Positions 50,076 through 58,879 of a DNA stretch of 64,000 nucleotides are shown here, in pieces (within the stretch, counting starts at the first letter, position 1; the number at the start of each line of letters is the position of its first letter). The DNA comes from Bradyrhizobium sp. Its GTDB lineage: Bacteria; Pseudomonadota; Alphaproteobacteria; Rhizobiales; Xanthobacteraceae. The translations under genes were made by a program, and so were the position numbers. The stretch covers positions 620,001 through 684,000 of the forward strand of contig NZ_JACRMG010000009.1 in NCBI RefSeq assembly GCF_016219575.1, given 5' to 3'. The notes under the pieces are model-generated. The model was not told the origin of the DNA, made no database searches, and saw only the letters and a list, made by a program, of their open reading frames with translations.

Positions 50076-51881
50076 CTACGCGCGGACGCGGACATAGCTG
50101 CCGGGTGCGTCCTCGATCGGCGGCAGGACGTTGCCGACGGGCCGCGCCGGAACTCGCTCGGCGTCGATGCTCTCGAGCCATTGCAGCCAGTCCGGCCACC
50201 ACGAGCCCTTGTGCTCCACGGCGCCCTTCATCCATTCGGCGACGGAAGCGGCCTTGATGTTGTCGTTGGTCCAGTACTGGTACTTGCCGCCCGCCGGCGG
50301 ATTGACGACGCCGGCGATGTGGCCGGAGCCGGACAGCACGTACTTCACGGGACCGCCGAAGAATTGCGAGCCGTAGAGCACGGATTCCGCGGGCGCGATG
50401 TGGTCCTCGCGCGTGGCCAGATTGTAGACCGGCACCTTCACCTTGGAGAGGTCCAGAAGAGTGTCTTCGAGCACCATGCTGCCGGTCGACAGGCGGTTGT
50501 CGAGATAGCAGTTGCGCAAGTAGTAGGAATGGTTCGCCGCCGGCATCCGCGTTGCATCCGAATTCCAGTGCAGGAGGTCGAAGGCGGAGGGCGGCTGGCC
50601 CTTGAGGTAGTTGTTGACGACATAGGACCAGATCAGGTCATTCGAGCGCAGCATGTTGAAGGCCATCGCCATCCTGCTGCCTTCGAGCACGCCCGATTCC
50701 TCCATGTCGCGTTCCAGCGCGGAAATCTGGTCCTCGTCGACGAAGACGAGGAGATCGCCGGCATGGGTGAAGTCGACCTGCGCGGCAAAGAACGTCGCCG
50801 ACGCGATACGCTGCTGCCGGTTTGCCGCCAGATAGGCCAGCGTCGAGGCCAGCATGGTGCCGCCGACACAGTAGCCGGCCGTGTGCACCTTCATCTCGCC
50901 CGTCACCTTCTCGATGACGTCGATCGCGGCGAGGGGACCCTCCTTCATGTAGTCGGCCCACGTCTTCTTCCCGAGTTCCTTGTCGGGATTGACCCAGGAG
51001 ATCACGAACACGGTGATGCCCTGGTCGACGCACCACTTGATGTAGGATTTTTCCGGGCGCAGATCGAGTATGTAGAACTTGTTGATCCAGGGCGGCACGA
51101 TCAGGAGCGGCGTGCGCAGCACCGTCTCGGTGGACGGTGAATACTGGATCAGCTGCATCAGGTCGTTCTGGTAGATCACCTTGCCCGGCGTCGTCGCCAT
51201 GTTGACGCCGACCTCGAGATTGGCGGGATCGGACTGGCGGATGCGCAGCGTGCCGCGCCCGGTCTCGATGTCCTCGGCCAGCATCTTCATGCCGCGCACG
51301 AGATTGTCGCCCTTGGAAGCCAGGGTCTCGCGCAGCACTTCCGGGTTGGTCAGCACGAAATTGCTCGGCGACAGCGCATTGGTGATCTGCTGGACGTAGA
51401 ATTCCGCCTTCTTGCGGGTATGCGGGTCGAGGCCTTCGGCGTCGCGCACGAGATCGTGCGCCCATTGCGTCGTGAGCAGGTAGAGTTGCATGACGAAGTC
51501 GAAGAACTGGTTCGACTTCCATTCCGGATCCTGGAAACGCTTGTCGCGCGGCGACGGCTCGGCCGCGGGCTTGACCTCTGCCTCGCCGGCCATGCGGCGC
51601 GCCGCCGAGCCCCAGAGATCGAGATAGGCCTTGCCCATCTTGTGCTGGAGGTCGCTCGCGCGGTCCTTGTCCGCCATCCAGTATTCGGCGACGGACGAGA
51701 ACGTCTTGATCACCTCGGTAAGTTCGCTCGGCGGCTTGTCCTTCACCTCGCCGGTCTCGCGCGGCTTCAAATACGCCGCCAGTGCCTGGCCAGAACTCTC
51801 CATCGCGCGCGCGATGTTCATCGCGAACGCCTGAGCGTCGAATTTGGGCTCAGTCTTGTCTTGGGTACCGACATCATTCAT
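50076..51881 (-). CDS. phaC: Class I poly(3-hydroxyalkanoate) synthase
   Basis: The 601-residue enzyme polymerises hydroxyacyl-CoA into storage polyester granules. The lipase-like box is 'GYCVGG' with catalytic Cys338 in place of Ser. The catalytic Asp is in 'ATREDHIAPAESV' and the His in 'LSGSGHIAGVVNPPAGG'. Full-length similarity and size indicate class I, which acts alone without PhaE or PhaR. No phaA, phaB or phaP is adjacent. Confidence 0.96.
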   Translation of the reverse strand: MNDVGTQDKTEPKFDAQAFAMNIARAMESSGQALAAYLKPRETGEVKDKPPSELTEVIKTFSSVAEYWMADKDRASDLQHKMGKAYLDLWGSAARRMAGEAEVKPAAEPSPRDKRFQDPEWKSNQFFDFVMQLYLLTTQWAHDLVRDAEGLDPHTRKKAEFYVQQITNALSPSNFVLTNPEVLRETLASKGDNLVRGMKMLAEDIETGRGTLRIRQSDPANLEVGVNMATTPGKVIYQNDLMQLIQYSPSTETVLRTPLLIVPPWINKFYILDLRPEKSYIKWCVDQGITVFVISWVNPDKELGKKTWADYMKEGPLAAIDVIEKVTGEMKVHTAGYCVGGTMLASTLAYLAANRQQRIASATFFAAQVDFTHAGDLLVFVDEDQISALERDMEESGVLEGSRMAMAFNMLRSNDLIWSYVVNNYLKGQPPSAFDLLHWNSDATRMPAANHSYYLRNCYLDNRLSTGSMVLEDTLLDLSKVKVPVYNLATREDHIAPAESVLYGSQFFGGPVKYVLSGSGHIAGVVNPPAGGKYQYWTNDNIKAASVAEWMKGAVEHKGSWWPDWLQWLESIDAERVPARPVGNVLPPIEDAPGSYVRVRA

Positions 51882-52137
51882 TGCGCCAACTTACCGATTT
51901 CATTTCGCTTCGTCACCGCAGGGAACGACAATCGCATCTCATTGGATTAATTCTGCGATCACTGTTGTTGCGCTGCGTCAAAGTTTCCCGATTCCGACAT
52001 AATGAAGCCTCACCCATAGCCTCTGTTGTCCCTGCCTTAATCGTTTCGGGCGACATTGGTTTGACCCGATGTGCTAGAAGTCGCTGCAAGGCTCGGGCCA
52101 GCGGGACGAGAAACGCGCGTGACTTGGGATTCCGCGG

Positions 52138-52431
52138 ATGCCGGTGGGTAGGACGACCAGGCTGCTGACGATGGGGGCGCTGCTTGCGGCAACGCTCGCG
52201 GCGGGCGGCTGTTCGACGCAAATCGCCGACTTGCCGGCGGTTGGGCTGCCAGCCGATGCGCCGGCGCGCCCGAAGGAGGTTGGTGCTTACCTTCCGGTGC
52301 ACGATCTGCCGCCGGACCGCGCGGAGGCCGCGATGAAGCCCGACGAGCAGAAGAAGATCCAGGCTGAGTTGCTCGCCGCCCGCGACCGCCAGGCCTCCTC
52401 GGGGGCGCCCCAGAGCCCGCCCGCCCGATAG
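52138..52431 (+). CDS. Small putative lipoprotein
   Basis: The 97-residue product has a lipoprotein signal peptide with lipobox 'LAAGGC' near residue 25, then a Pro/Ala-rich mature part with 'EVGAYLPVHDLPPDRAEAAMKPDEQKKIQAELLAARDRQ'. It would be anchored in the inner or outer membrane. It is divergent from phaC and followed by the aminotransferase gene. I know no function. Confidence 0.75.
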   Translation: MPVGRTTRLLTMGALLAATLAAGGCSTQIADLPAVGLPADAPARPKEVGAYLPVHDLPPDRAEAAMKPDEQKKIQAELLAARDRQASSGAPQSPPAR

Positions 52432-52562
52432 GGCTGAAATTGCGCGATTTGCGCTGGCATCGCGGGACTTGCGTGCTAAAACGTTCCCATTCAACGGTTC
52501 GGTGGTTTAACCCGGCCTAAATCCTTGATTGGGCGCGCTTTTGCGCGGAATCGGGTTCCGCC

Positions 52563-53840
52563 ATGCCGTCAGCCGTGCCGGCCGCCCCAGAGGGCGCTGG
52601 CACCCGGAGCTTGAGACCAATGGAAGAATTTTACCGCATCCGACGCCTGCCGCCTTACGTGTTCGAGAAGGTCAACCAGGCCAAGGCGGCTGCGCGCAAT
52701 GCGGGGGCCGATATCATCGACATGGGCATGGGCAATCCGGACCTGCCGGCGCCGCCCCATGTGCTGGAGAAGCTGAAGGAGACCCTGGGCAAGCCGCGGA
52801 CCGACCGCTATTCGGCCTCGCGCGGCATCAACGGGCTGCGCAAGGCGCAAGCGGCATACTATGCGCGTCGGTTTGGCGTGAAGCTCAACCCGGATACCCA
52901 GATCGTCGCCACGCTCGGCTCCAAGGAAGGTTTTGCCAACGTCGCGCAGGCGATCACCGCGCCGGGCGACGTCGTGCTGTGCCCGAACCCGAGCTATCCC
53001 ATCCACATGTTCGGCTTCCTGATGGCGGGTGGCGTGATCCGCTCGGTGCCGTCGGAGCCGACGCCGCAATTCTTCGAGATGGTGGAGCGTGCGATCATCC
53101 ACTCGATCCCGAAGCCGATCGCGCTGATCGTCTGCTATCCCTCGAATCCGACCGCCTATGTCGCCGATCTCGATTTCTATCGCGATCTCGTCGCCTTCGC
53201 GAAGAAGCACGACATCTTCATCCTGTCCGATCTCGCCTATGCGGAAGTATATTTCGACGAGAAGAACCCGCCGCCGTCGGTGCTGCAGGTTCCCGGCGCG
53301 ATCGACGTCACCGTCGAATTCACCTCGATGTCGAAGACTTTCTCGATGGCGGGCTGGCGCATGGGCTTTGCCGTGGGCAACGAGCGCATCATCGCTGCAC
53401 TGGCGCGGGTGAAATCCTATCTCGATTACGGTGCGTTCACGCCGGTCCAGGTGGCGGCGACCGCCGCGCTGAACGGGCCGGAGGATTGCATCCGCGAAAT
53501 GCGCGAAACCTATCGCAAGCGCAGGGATGCGCTGGTCGAATCGTTCGGCCGGGCCGGCTGGGACATCCCGCCGCCGCAGGCCTCGATGTTCGCCTGGGCG
53601 CCGCTGCCCAAGGCGTTCCAGGGCGTCGGCAGCATGGAATTCGCGACCCTGATGGTGGAAAAGTCCGGCGTCGTGGTCTCGCCCGGCGTCGCCTTCGGCG
53701 AGCATGGCGAGGGCTATGTCCGCATCGCCATGGTGGAAAACGAGCAGCGAATCCGCCAGGCCGCGCGCGGTGTGCGCCGCTTCCTTGAAAGCGGCATTGA
53801 AACGTTGCACAACGTGGTTCCTCTCGCCAACCGGCGCTAA
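52563..53840 (+). CDS. Class I/II aminotransferase (LL-diaminopimelate / alanine aminotransferase-like)
   Basis: The 425-residue PLP enzyme has 'EEFYRIRRLPPYVFEKVNQAKAAARNAGADIIDMGMGNPDLPAPPHV', the substrate loop 'GSKEGFANVAQAI', 'YPSNPTAYVADLDFY', 'ILSDLAYAEVYF' and the PLP Lys in 'SMSKTFSMAGWRMGF'. This group covers AlaC-type alanine and LL-DAP aminotransferases. The position just before homoserine dehydrogenase suggests a role in aspartate-family amino acids. Conserved sequence starts at the ATG at 52620; the 52563 start adds 19 residues and is less certain. Confidence 0.88.
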   Translation: MPSAVPAAPEGAGTRSLRPMEEFYRIRRLPPYVFEKVNQAKAAARNAGADIIDMGMGNPDLPAPPHVLEKLKETLGKPRTDRYSASRGINGLRKAQAAYYARRFGVKLNPDTQIVATLGSKEGFANVAQAITAPGDVVLCPNPSYPIHMFGFLMAGGVIRSVPSEPTPQFFEMVERAIIHSIPKPIALIVCYPSNPTAYVADLDFYRDLVAFAKKHDIFILSDLAYAEVYFDEKNPPPSVLQVPGAIDVTVEFTSMSKTFSMAGWRMGFAVGNERIIAALARVKSYLDYGAFTPVQVAATAALNGPEDCIREMRETYRKRRDALVESFGRAGWDIPPPQASMFAWAPLPKAFQGVGSMEFATLMVEKSGVVVSPGVAFGEHGEGYVRIAMVENEQRIRQAARGVRRFLESGIETLHNVVPLANRR

Positions 53841-53865
53841 TCCTACCGGCAGGTTTACACAGGTC

Positions 53866-55182
53866 ATGGTCGCACCCCTGAAAGTGGGTATTGCGGGGCT
53901 CGGCACCGTTGGCGCCGAAGTCGTCCGCCTCATCGAAGAGCAGGGCCGGATGCTGTCGGCGCGCAGCGGTCGCAGCATCCGCGTCGTCGCGGTGACGGCG
54001 CGCTCGAAGGTCAAGAAGCGCGGCGTCGACCTGCGCGGCATCGACTGGGCGAAGAGCCCGCTGGCGCTCGCCACCGATCCCAGGATCGACTGCTTCGTCG
54101 AACTGATGGGCGGTTCCGGCGATCCCGCATTCGCCGCGGTCGAGGCGGCGCTGAAGGCCGGTAAATCCGTGGTGACGGCCAACAAGGCGCTGATCGCCAG
54201 GCACGGCGTCCGGCTGGCCAGGGCCGCCGAGAAGCACGGCGGCGCCCTGAACTACGAGGCGGCCGTCGCCGGCGGCATTCCGATCATCAAGACGTTGCGC
54301 GAAGGCCTTGCCGGAACCAGCGTCAACCGCGTCTACGGCATCCTCAACGGCACCTGCAATTACATCCTGAGCCGGATGGAGCAGGAGGGCCTGACCTTTG
54401 CCGAATGTCTGAAGGACGCCCAGCGGCTCGGCTATGCCGAAGCCAATCCGTCGTTCGACGTCGACGGCCACGACACCGCGCAGAAGCTCGCGATCCTGGC
54501 GAGTCTTGCCTTCGGCACCAAGGTGTCGCAGAGCGCGATCTATGTCGAAGGCATATCGTCGATCAAGCCGGAAGATTTGCGCGCGGCCGAGGAGCTTGGC
54601 TACCGCGTGAAACTGCTCGGCGTGGCCGTGCGTACCGCCAAGGGCATCGAGCAGCGCGTGCACCCGACCATGGTGCCGAAGACCTCGTCGATCGCCCAGG
54701 TGATGGGCGTCACCAATGCCGTGACCATCGACGGCGAGGGCGTCCCGCCGATCACGCTGGTGGGGCCCGGCGCCGGCGGTGCTGCGACGGCAGCGTCCGT
54801 GATCGCCGACATTGCCGACGTGGCGCGCGGCGTCCGCGCGACGCCGTTCGGCCGGCCGGTGGAAAAGCTGCGGGACACCAAGAAGGCGCCGATGGAGCGC
54901 CATGAAGGCGGCTACTACATCCGCCTGATGGCGCGCGACGTGGCAGGCACCGCGGCCAGGATCGCGACGCATCTCGCCAAGGAGAAGATTTCGCTGGAAT
55001 CGATCGTGCAGCGGCATCCGGATGGCGTCGATCCCACGGGAGAAGCGAAGCCCGGGCCGATGCCGATCATCCTGATTACCTACGCCACCCATGAAGACGC
55101 CGTGCACCGTGCGCTCGCCGCCGTGCAGAAGGACAAGATCATCAGCGGCCGGCCGCAGGTGATCCGGATCGAGAAGAACTAG
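53866..55182 (+). CDS. hom: Homoserine dehydrogenase
   Basis: The 438-residue enzyme reduces aspartate semialdehyde to homoserine for threonine and methionine synthesis. It shows the NAD(P) motif 'KVGIAGLGTVGAEVV', 'VVTANKALIARHG', 'GILNGTCNYILSRM', 'DGHDTAQKLAILASLAFG' and a C-terminal ACT domain beginning 'YIRLMARDVAGTAARIATHLAKEKISLESIVQ', as in feedback-regulated Hom proteins. I chose the ATG at 53866; the ORF-track start at 53704 overlaps the aminotransferase gene. Confidence 0.97.
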   Translation: MVAPLKVGIAGLGTVGAEVVRLIEEQGRMLSARSGRSIRVVAVTARSKVKKRGVDLRGIDWAKSPLALATDPRIDCFVELMGGSGDPAFAAVEAALKAGKSVVTANKALIARHGVRLARAAEKHGGALNYEAAVAGGIPIIKTLREGLAGTSVNRVYGILNGTCNYILSRMEQEGLTFAECLKDAQRLGYAEANPSFDVDGHDTAQKLAILASLAFGTKVSQSAIYVEGISSIKPEDLRAAEELGYRVKLLGVAVRTAKGIEQRVHPTMVPKTSSIAQVMGVTNAVTIDGEGVPPITLVGPGAGGAATAASVIADIADVARGVRATPFGRPVEKLRDTKKAPMERHEGGYYIRLMARDVAGTAARIATHLAKEKISLESIVQRHPDGVDPTGEAKPGPMPIILITYATHEDAVHRALAAVQKDKIISGRPQVIRIEKN

Positions 55183-55259
55183 CGCCGCGAAACCTTTTCG
55201 CGCGCGGGGATTGTTGGCGCGGACCGGGTGGTCCGCCGGGGACTTTGAGGAGTAATGAG

Positions 55260-56261
55260 ATGTCGACGCATATTTCCGTTCCGCCGCAGTTGCTGCTCGA
55301 GCGCATCCTGACGCTCGAGATCGTGCGCGTGACGGAGCGGGCGGCAGTGTCGGCCGCGCGGCTGCGCGGCCACGGCCAGGAAAAGGCGGCTGATCAGGCC
55401 GCCGTCGATGCAATGCGGCGCGAGCTCAACAAGCTGCCGATCGAAGGCACTGTGGTGATCGGCGAGGGCGAGCGCGACGAGGCGCCGATGCTGTTCATCG
55501 GCGAGAAGGTCGGTCTCAACGCCGGCCCGCAGGTCGATATTGCCGTCGATCCGCTCGAAGGCACCACGCTGTGCGCCAAGAACATGCCGGGTGCGATCGC
55601 CACCATGGCGATGGCCGACGGCGGCACGCTGCTGCACGCGCCCGACGTCTACATGGAAAAGATCGCGATCGGCCCCGGCTACGCCAGGAACACGATCGAT
55701 CTGGACGCGCCGCCGGCCGAGAACATCCAGCGCCTTGCCAAGGCCAAGGGCGTGCCGGCTTCCGCCATCACCGCGCTGGTGCTCGACCGTCCGCGTCACG
55801 CCGAGATCATTTCCGCGGTCCGTTCCACAGGTGCCGCGGTGCGCCTGATCACCGACGGCGACGTCGCCGGCGTGATCCATACCGCCTCGCCCGACGAGAC
55901 CGGTGTCGACATCTACATGGGTACCGGCGGTGCGCCCGAGGGCGTTTTGGCAGCCGCTGCGTTGCGCTGCATCGGCGGACAGATGCAGTGCCGGCTCATC
56001 CTCGATACGGGCGAGAAGCGCGAGCGCGCCGCCAAGATGGGCGTGACGGATCCCCGCATGGTCTACGGCATCGAGGACATGGTGAAGGGCGATTGCCTGT
56101 TTGCGGCGACCGGCGTCACCACGGGCTCGCTGCTGACGGGCGTCAAGTTCCGGAAGGACAACGTGATCGAGACCGAGACGGTGGTGATGCGCTCGGTCAC
56201 CGGCACGGTGCGCTACATCAAGGCCGAGCACCGCGAGCTGGCAAAATTCCACCTCGACTGA
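55260..56261 (+). CDS. glpX: Class II fructose-1,6-bisphosphatase
   Basis: The 333-residue enzyme hydrolyses fructose-1,6-bisphosphate in gluconeogenesis. It has 'GEGERDEAPMLFIGEKVG', the metal and phosphate motif 'AVDPLEGTTLCAKNMPGAIATMAMADGG', 'LITDGDVAGVIHT' and 'GTGGAPEGVLAAAALRCIGG'. The ATG at 55260 has gaggag seven bases upstream; the ORF-track TTG at 55245 is rejected. It follows hom by 77 bases and is probably in the same operon. Confidence 0.96.
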   Translation: MSTHISVPPQLLLERILTLEIVRVTERAAVSAARLRGHGQEKAADQAAVDAMRRELNKLPIEGTVVIGEGERDEAPMLFIGEKVGLNAGPQVDIAVDPLEGTTLCAKNMPGAIATMAMADGGTLLHAPDVYMEKIAIGPGYARNTIDLDAPPAENIQRLAKAKGVPASAITALVLDRPRHAEIISAVRSTGAAVRLITDGDVAGVIHTASPDETGVDIYMGTGGAPEGVLAAAALRCIGGQMQCRLILDTGEKRERAAKMGVTDPRMVYGIEDMVKGDCLFAATGVTTGSLLTGVKFRKDNVIETETVVMRSVTGTVRYIKAEHRELAKFHLD

Positions 56262-56272
56262 CGGAGGCGGCG

Positions 56273-56722
56273 ATGACGGGCGAGATCATCGTCCGGCCGG
56301 TGCGAGCGGATGATCGCGCCGCCTGGGAGCCGCTCTGGCAGGGCTATCTCACCTTCTACAAATCCTCGCTCGCGCCCGAAGTGACGGACGCGACCTGGCG
56401 GCGCTTCTTCGACCCGATCGAGCCGCTCCATGCGCTGGTCGCAGAACGCGACGGCAAGCTCGTCGGCCTCACGCATTATCTGCTGCACCGTTCGACCTGG
56501 GCGCCGGTCTGCTATTGCTACCTCGAAGATCTCTTCGTCGAGCCGTCGCTGCGCGGCGGCGGCACGGGCCGCAAGTTGATTGCGGCGGTGGAGGCTGCCG
56601 CGCGCGCAGCCGGCGCAAGCCGCCTGTACTGGATGACGCACGAGAGCAACGAAACCGCGCAAATGCTCTATAACAAGGTCGCCGACCGGCCGGGCTTTGT
56701 GCAGTATCGGAAGAAGCTCTAA
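56273..56722 (+). CDS. GNAT-family N-acetyltransferase
   Basis: The 149-residue protein has the GNAT core: 'IIVRPVRADDRAAWEPLWQGYLTFYKS', the acetyl-CoA loop 'EDLFVEPSLRGGGTGRKLIAAVEAAARAAGASRLYW' and the late 'NETAQMLYNKVADRPGFVQYRKKL'. It starts at an ATG 11 bases after the glpX stop with ggagg upstream, so it is co-transcribed with glpX. The ORF track gives only a much longer frame (55571..56722) that is a glpX shadow in its first part. The substrate is unknown. Confidence 0.92.
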   Translation: MTGEIIVRPVRADDRAAWEPLWQGYLTFYKSSLAPEVTDATWRRFFDPIEPLHALVAERDGKLVGLTHYLLHRSTWAPVCYCYLEDLFVEPSLRGGGTGRKLIAAVEAAARAAGASRLYWMTHESNETAQMLYNKVADRPGFVQYRKKL

Positions 56723-56723
56723 C

Positions 56724-56823
56724 GTCGTTCCGGGGCGCGCGAAGCGCGAACCACAGATGCGCAATTGCGCATCGGGGAACCCCGAGATTCCCGGTTCGAT
56801 GCTGCGCATCGCCCCGGAATGAC
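56724..56823. repeat. Dispersed palindromic repeat, family B, full copy
   Basis: The arms GTCGTTCCGGGGCGCGCG and CGCATCGCCCCGGAATGAC flank an ATGCGCAATTGCGCAT palindrome. It is related to the copy at 38329-38408 and the fragment at 47079. It separates the GNAT gene from the HAD gene. Confidence 0.85.
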
Positions 56824-56843
56824 AACAAGAAAAGGGAGCGCGA

Positions 56844-57563
56844 ATGTCAGACATCTCCGGTGTGAAGGCCCTCGTCTTCGACGTGTTCGGCACTTGCGTC
56901 GACTGGCGCACCAGCCTGATCGACGACTTCACGAAATGGTCGGCGAAGCGCGGCATCAAGGCGGACTGGACCGCCTTGGTCGACGGCTGGCGTGCGGTCT
57001 ATGCGGCCTCGATGGACGAGGTGCGCAAGAACCCGCAGAACGGCTACGTCATCCTCGACGTGCTGCACCGCCGCTCGCTGGAAAAGCTGGTCGCGCAATT
57101 CGACATCAAGGGTCTCACCGAGGCCGACCTGCATTACCTCACGCTGGGCTGGCACCGCCTGCATTCATGGCCCGACACCAATGCCGGACTGGCGCGGCTG
57201 AAGACGAAATACATCATCTCGCCGCTCTCCAACGGCAATGTCGCACTGCTCACCAACATGGCGAAGTTCGCCGGCATGCCGTGGGACCTGATCATGTCGG
57301 CCGAGCTGTTCGAACACTACAAGCCCGATCCCGAGACTTATCTCGGCGCGGCAAGACTGCTTTGCCTGAAGCCGGAAGAGGTAATGATGGTCGCGGCCCA
57401 CAACAACGACCTCAAGGCTGCGCAGAAGCAGGGATTGAAGACTGCCTTCGTCGCGCGCCCGACCGAATACGGCCCGCTCCAGAAATACGATTTCGAGGCC
57501 ACGGGCGACTGGGACATCGTGGCCAGGGATTTCGGTGGGATAGCCGACCAGATGGGCTGCTAG
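56844..57563 (+). CDS. HAD-superfamily (S)-2-haloacid dehalogenase type II
   Basis: The 239-residue protein has the nucleophilic Asp in 'LVFDVFGTCVDWRTSL', motif II Ser/Asn in 'IISPLSNGNVALL', the Lys in 'EHYKPDPETYLGAARLL' and the acidic region 'MMVAAHNNDLKAAQKQGLKTAFVARPTEYG'. This is the layout of L-2-haloacid dehalogenases, which remove halide by hydrolysis, although many relatives act on phosphate esters. The ATG is preceded by agggagcg. Confidence 0.9.
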   Translation: MSDISGVKALVFDVFGTCVDWRTSLIDDFTKWSAKRGIKADWTALVDGWRAVYAASMDEVRKNPQNGYVILDVLHRRSLEKLVAQFDIKGLTEADLHYLTLGWHRLHSWPDTNAGLARLKTKYIISPLSNGNVALLTNMAKFAGMPWDLIMSAELFEHYKPDPETYLGAARLLCLKPEEVMMVAAHNNDLKAAQKQGLKTAFVARPTEYGPLQKYDFEATGDWDIVARDFGGIADQMGC

Positions 57564-57593
57564 CGCTGAGGCGTGCACTCATAGACGCGCGAC

Positions 57594-57619
57594 GTCCGCT
57601 TTATTGGAGCAAAGCGGAC
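57594..57619. repeat. Perfect inverted repeat GTCCGCTTT/AAAGCGGAC at the left edge of a lower-GC segment
   Basis: Nine-base perfect arms flank an eight-base centre. Related half-sites (GTCCGCTT near 58769 and GCGGACAT near 58834) lie on the other side of the ABC binding-protein gene. The position suggests the border of an inserted or rearranged segment. Confidence 0.6.
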
Positions 57620-57732
57620 ATGTTTTGGAACCTGCGGCGACCTCTGCAAATGACCCAAAGCCGACATGTGACTGCTTGGACCCATGCCGAAAAACGCCTA
57701 CTCTGACTGAGGGCTTCGGGAACGGAGCAATA

Positions 57733-58704
57733 ATGAAGCGGCGAGACTTCATTGCGGCCAGTGCGGCGCTGCTCGTTTCGCCACGGCGTTCGCTGGCGCA
57801 GGGGCCACGTCGTCGGGTTGGCTTCCTCTCCACTGATGTGGGGGAGCCGACTGTTCAAAAAGCGTGGCGTGACGGGCTGCGAAATAACGGCTGGATCGAT
57901 GGAACAAACCTGACCATCGAGTATCGTTTTGCCCCCTCTCAGGATCGTCTGCCAGCTTTCGCCGCCGAGCTGGTAGCTCTCAACCCCGATGTGCTTGTCG
58001 CTGCCGGCCCACAAGCAGCCGCAGCCCTGAAATCGGCAACCGCCAACATTCCAATTGTATTCGTGGCTTTTCCCTTTCCCGACAGGCTCGGCCTCGTCAA
58101 AAGCATGTCACATCCGGGCAGCAACTTGACGGGCCTTGCGGCCATCGTGCCCGGGTTCCCCGGCAAAGTCATAGAAACGCTGCGGGAAATGGTTCCTGCC
58201 GCCTCGAAGATTGCGGTCCTGGTCAATCCGGGAAGTCCAACTCACAGGCTGGTCGTAGCCGATGAACTACCCCCAACGGCCCAGAAACTAGGTATCGTTC
58301 TCCCGGTGGTAGAGGCGACAACGGCGGAGGAGCTCGACGTCGCCTTTGCCTCGGCCGCAGCCCAGCACGCCGACGCACTAAGTGTTTTTGGCGATGCCTT
58401 GACCATTACCAACGCCGCACGAGTTACCGCGCTGGCGGCGAAGCATCGCCTGCCCACGATTTATCTATTCCGACTATTCGCAACTCATGGCGGACTGATT
58501 TCATACGGCCCGGATTTTGCCGATTTGTTTATTCGTGCAGGCGGCTATGTCGATAAGATCCTCAAAGGCACCAAGCCTTCCGATCTTCCGGTTGAGCTGC
58601 CGACCAAATTCGAGTTGGTGATCAACATGAAGACAGCCAAGACGCTCGGCCTCACCGTGCCTCTCACGCTGCTCGCGCAGGCCGTCGAGGTGATCGACGA
58701 TTAG
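57733..58704 (+). CDS. ABC transporter substrate-binding protein (TrpX/YtlA-like, DUF534 type)
   Basis: The 323-residue protein starts at 57733 with a Tat-like signal ('MKRRDFIAASAALLVSPRRSLAQ'). The mature part runs 'RRVGFLSTDVGEPTVQKAWRDGLRNNGWIDGTNLTIEYRFA...ELVALNPDVLVAAGPQAAAALKSATANIPIVFVAF', typical of the ABC_sub_bind family (PF04392). Base composition is visibly lower in GC than its neighbours, and no transporter partners are adjacent. Such orphan genes are numerous in Bradyrhizobium. The flanking repeats suggest acquisition or movement. Confidence 0.88.
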   Translation: MKRRDFIAASAALLVSPRRSLAQGPRRRVGFLSTDVGEPTVQKAWRDGLRNNGWIDGTNLTIEYRFAPSQDRLPAFAAELVALNPDVLVAAGPQAAAALKSATANIPIVFVAFPFPDRLGLVKSMSHPGSNLTGLAAIVPGFPGKVIETLREMVPAASKIAVLVNPGSPTHRLVVADELPPTAQKLGIVLPVVEATTAEELDVAFASAAAQHADALSVFGDALTITNAARVTALAAKHRLPTIYLFRLFATHGGLISYGPDFADLFIRAGGYVDKILKGTKPSDLPVELPTKFELVINMKTAKTLGLTVPLTLLAQAVEVIDD

Positions 58705-58879
58705 TTTTGCTGCGGTGAATGAGTCCGTTGTTGGCCCTTAGCTGACGTGCGGCCGGCTCCGACCGAAGTCCGCTTATGGCCCTCAACGGGTTGCTCCCGC
58801 GCCTCCAGAAGGTACAGTTCTGGTGGTGAGGCGGACATCGCGTAGACGAAAATTGTACGGCGGTTTACGATTGCTCGCC
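58705..58879. other. Lower-GC intergenic segment after the ABC binding-protein gene
   Basis: About 175 bases with the phrases CCGTTGTTGGCCCTTAGC, AGTCCGCTTATGGCCC and GAGGCGGACATCG. I associate these with dispersed non-coding segments in Bradyrhizobium genomes, from memory only. No ORF is convincing. It mirrors the GTCCGCTTT sequence on the left side of the gene. Confidence 0.5.

Noticed and set aside
53437-55413. 658-codon open frame on the minus strand
   Set aside because: It lies opposite the aminotransferase and hom genes, and its composition is typical of a shadow frame.
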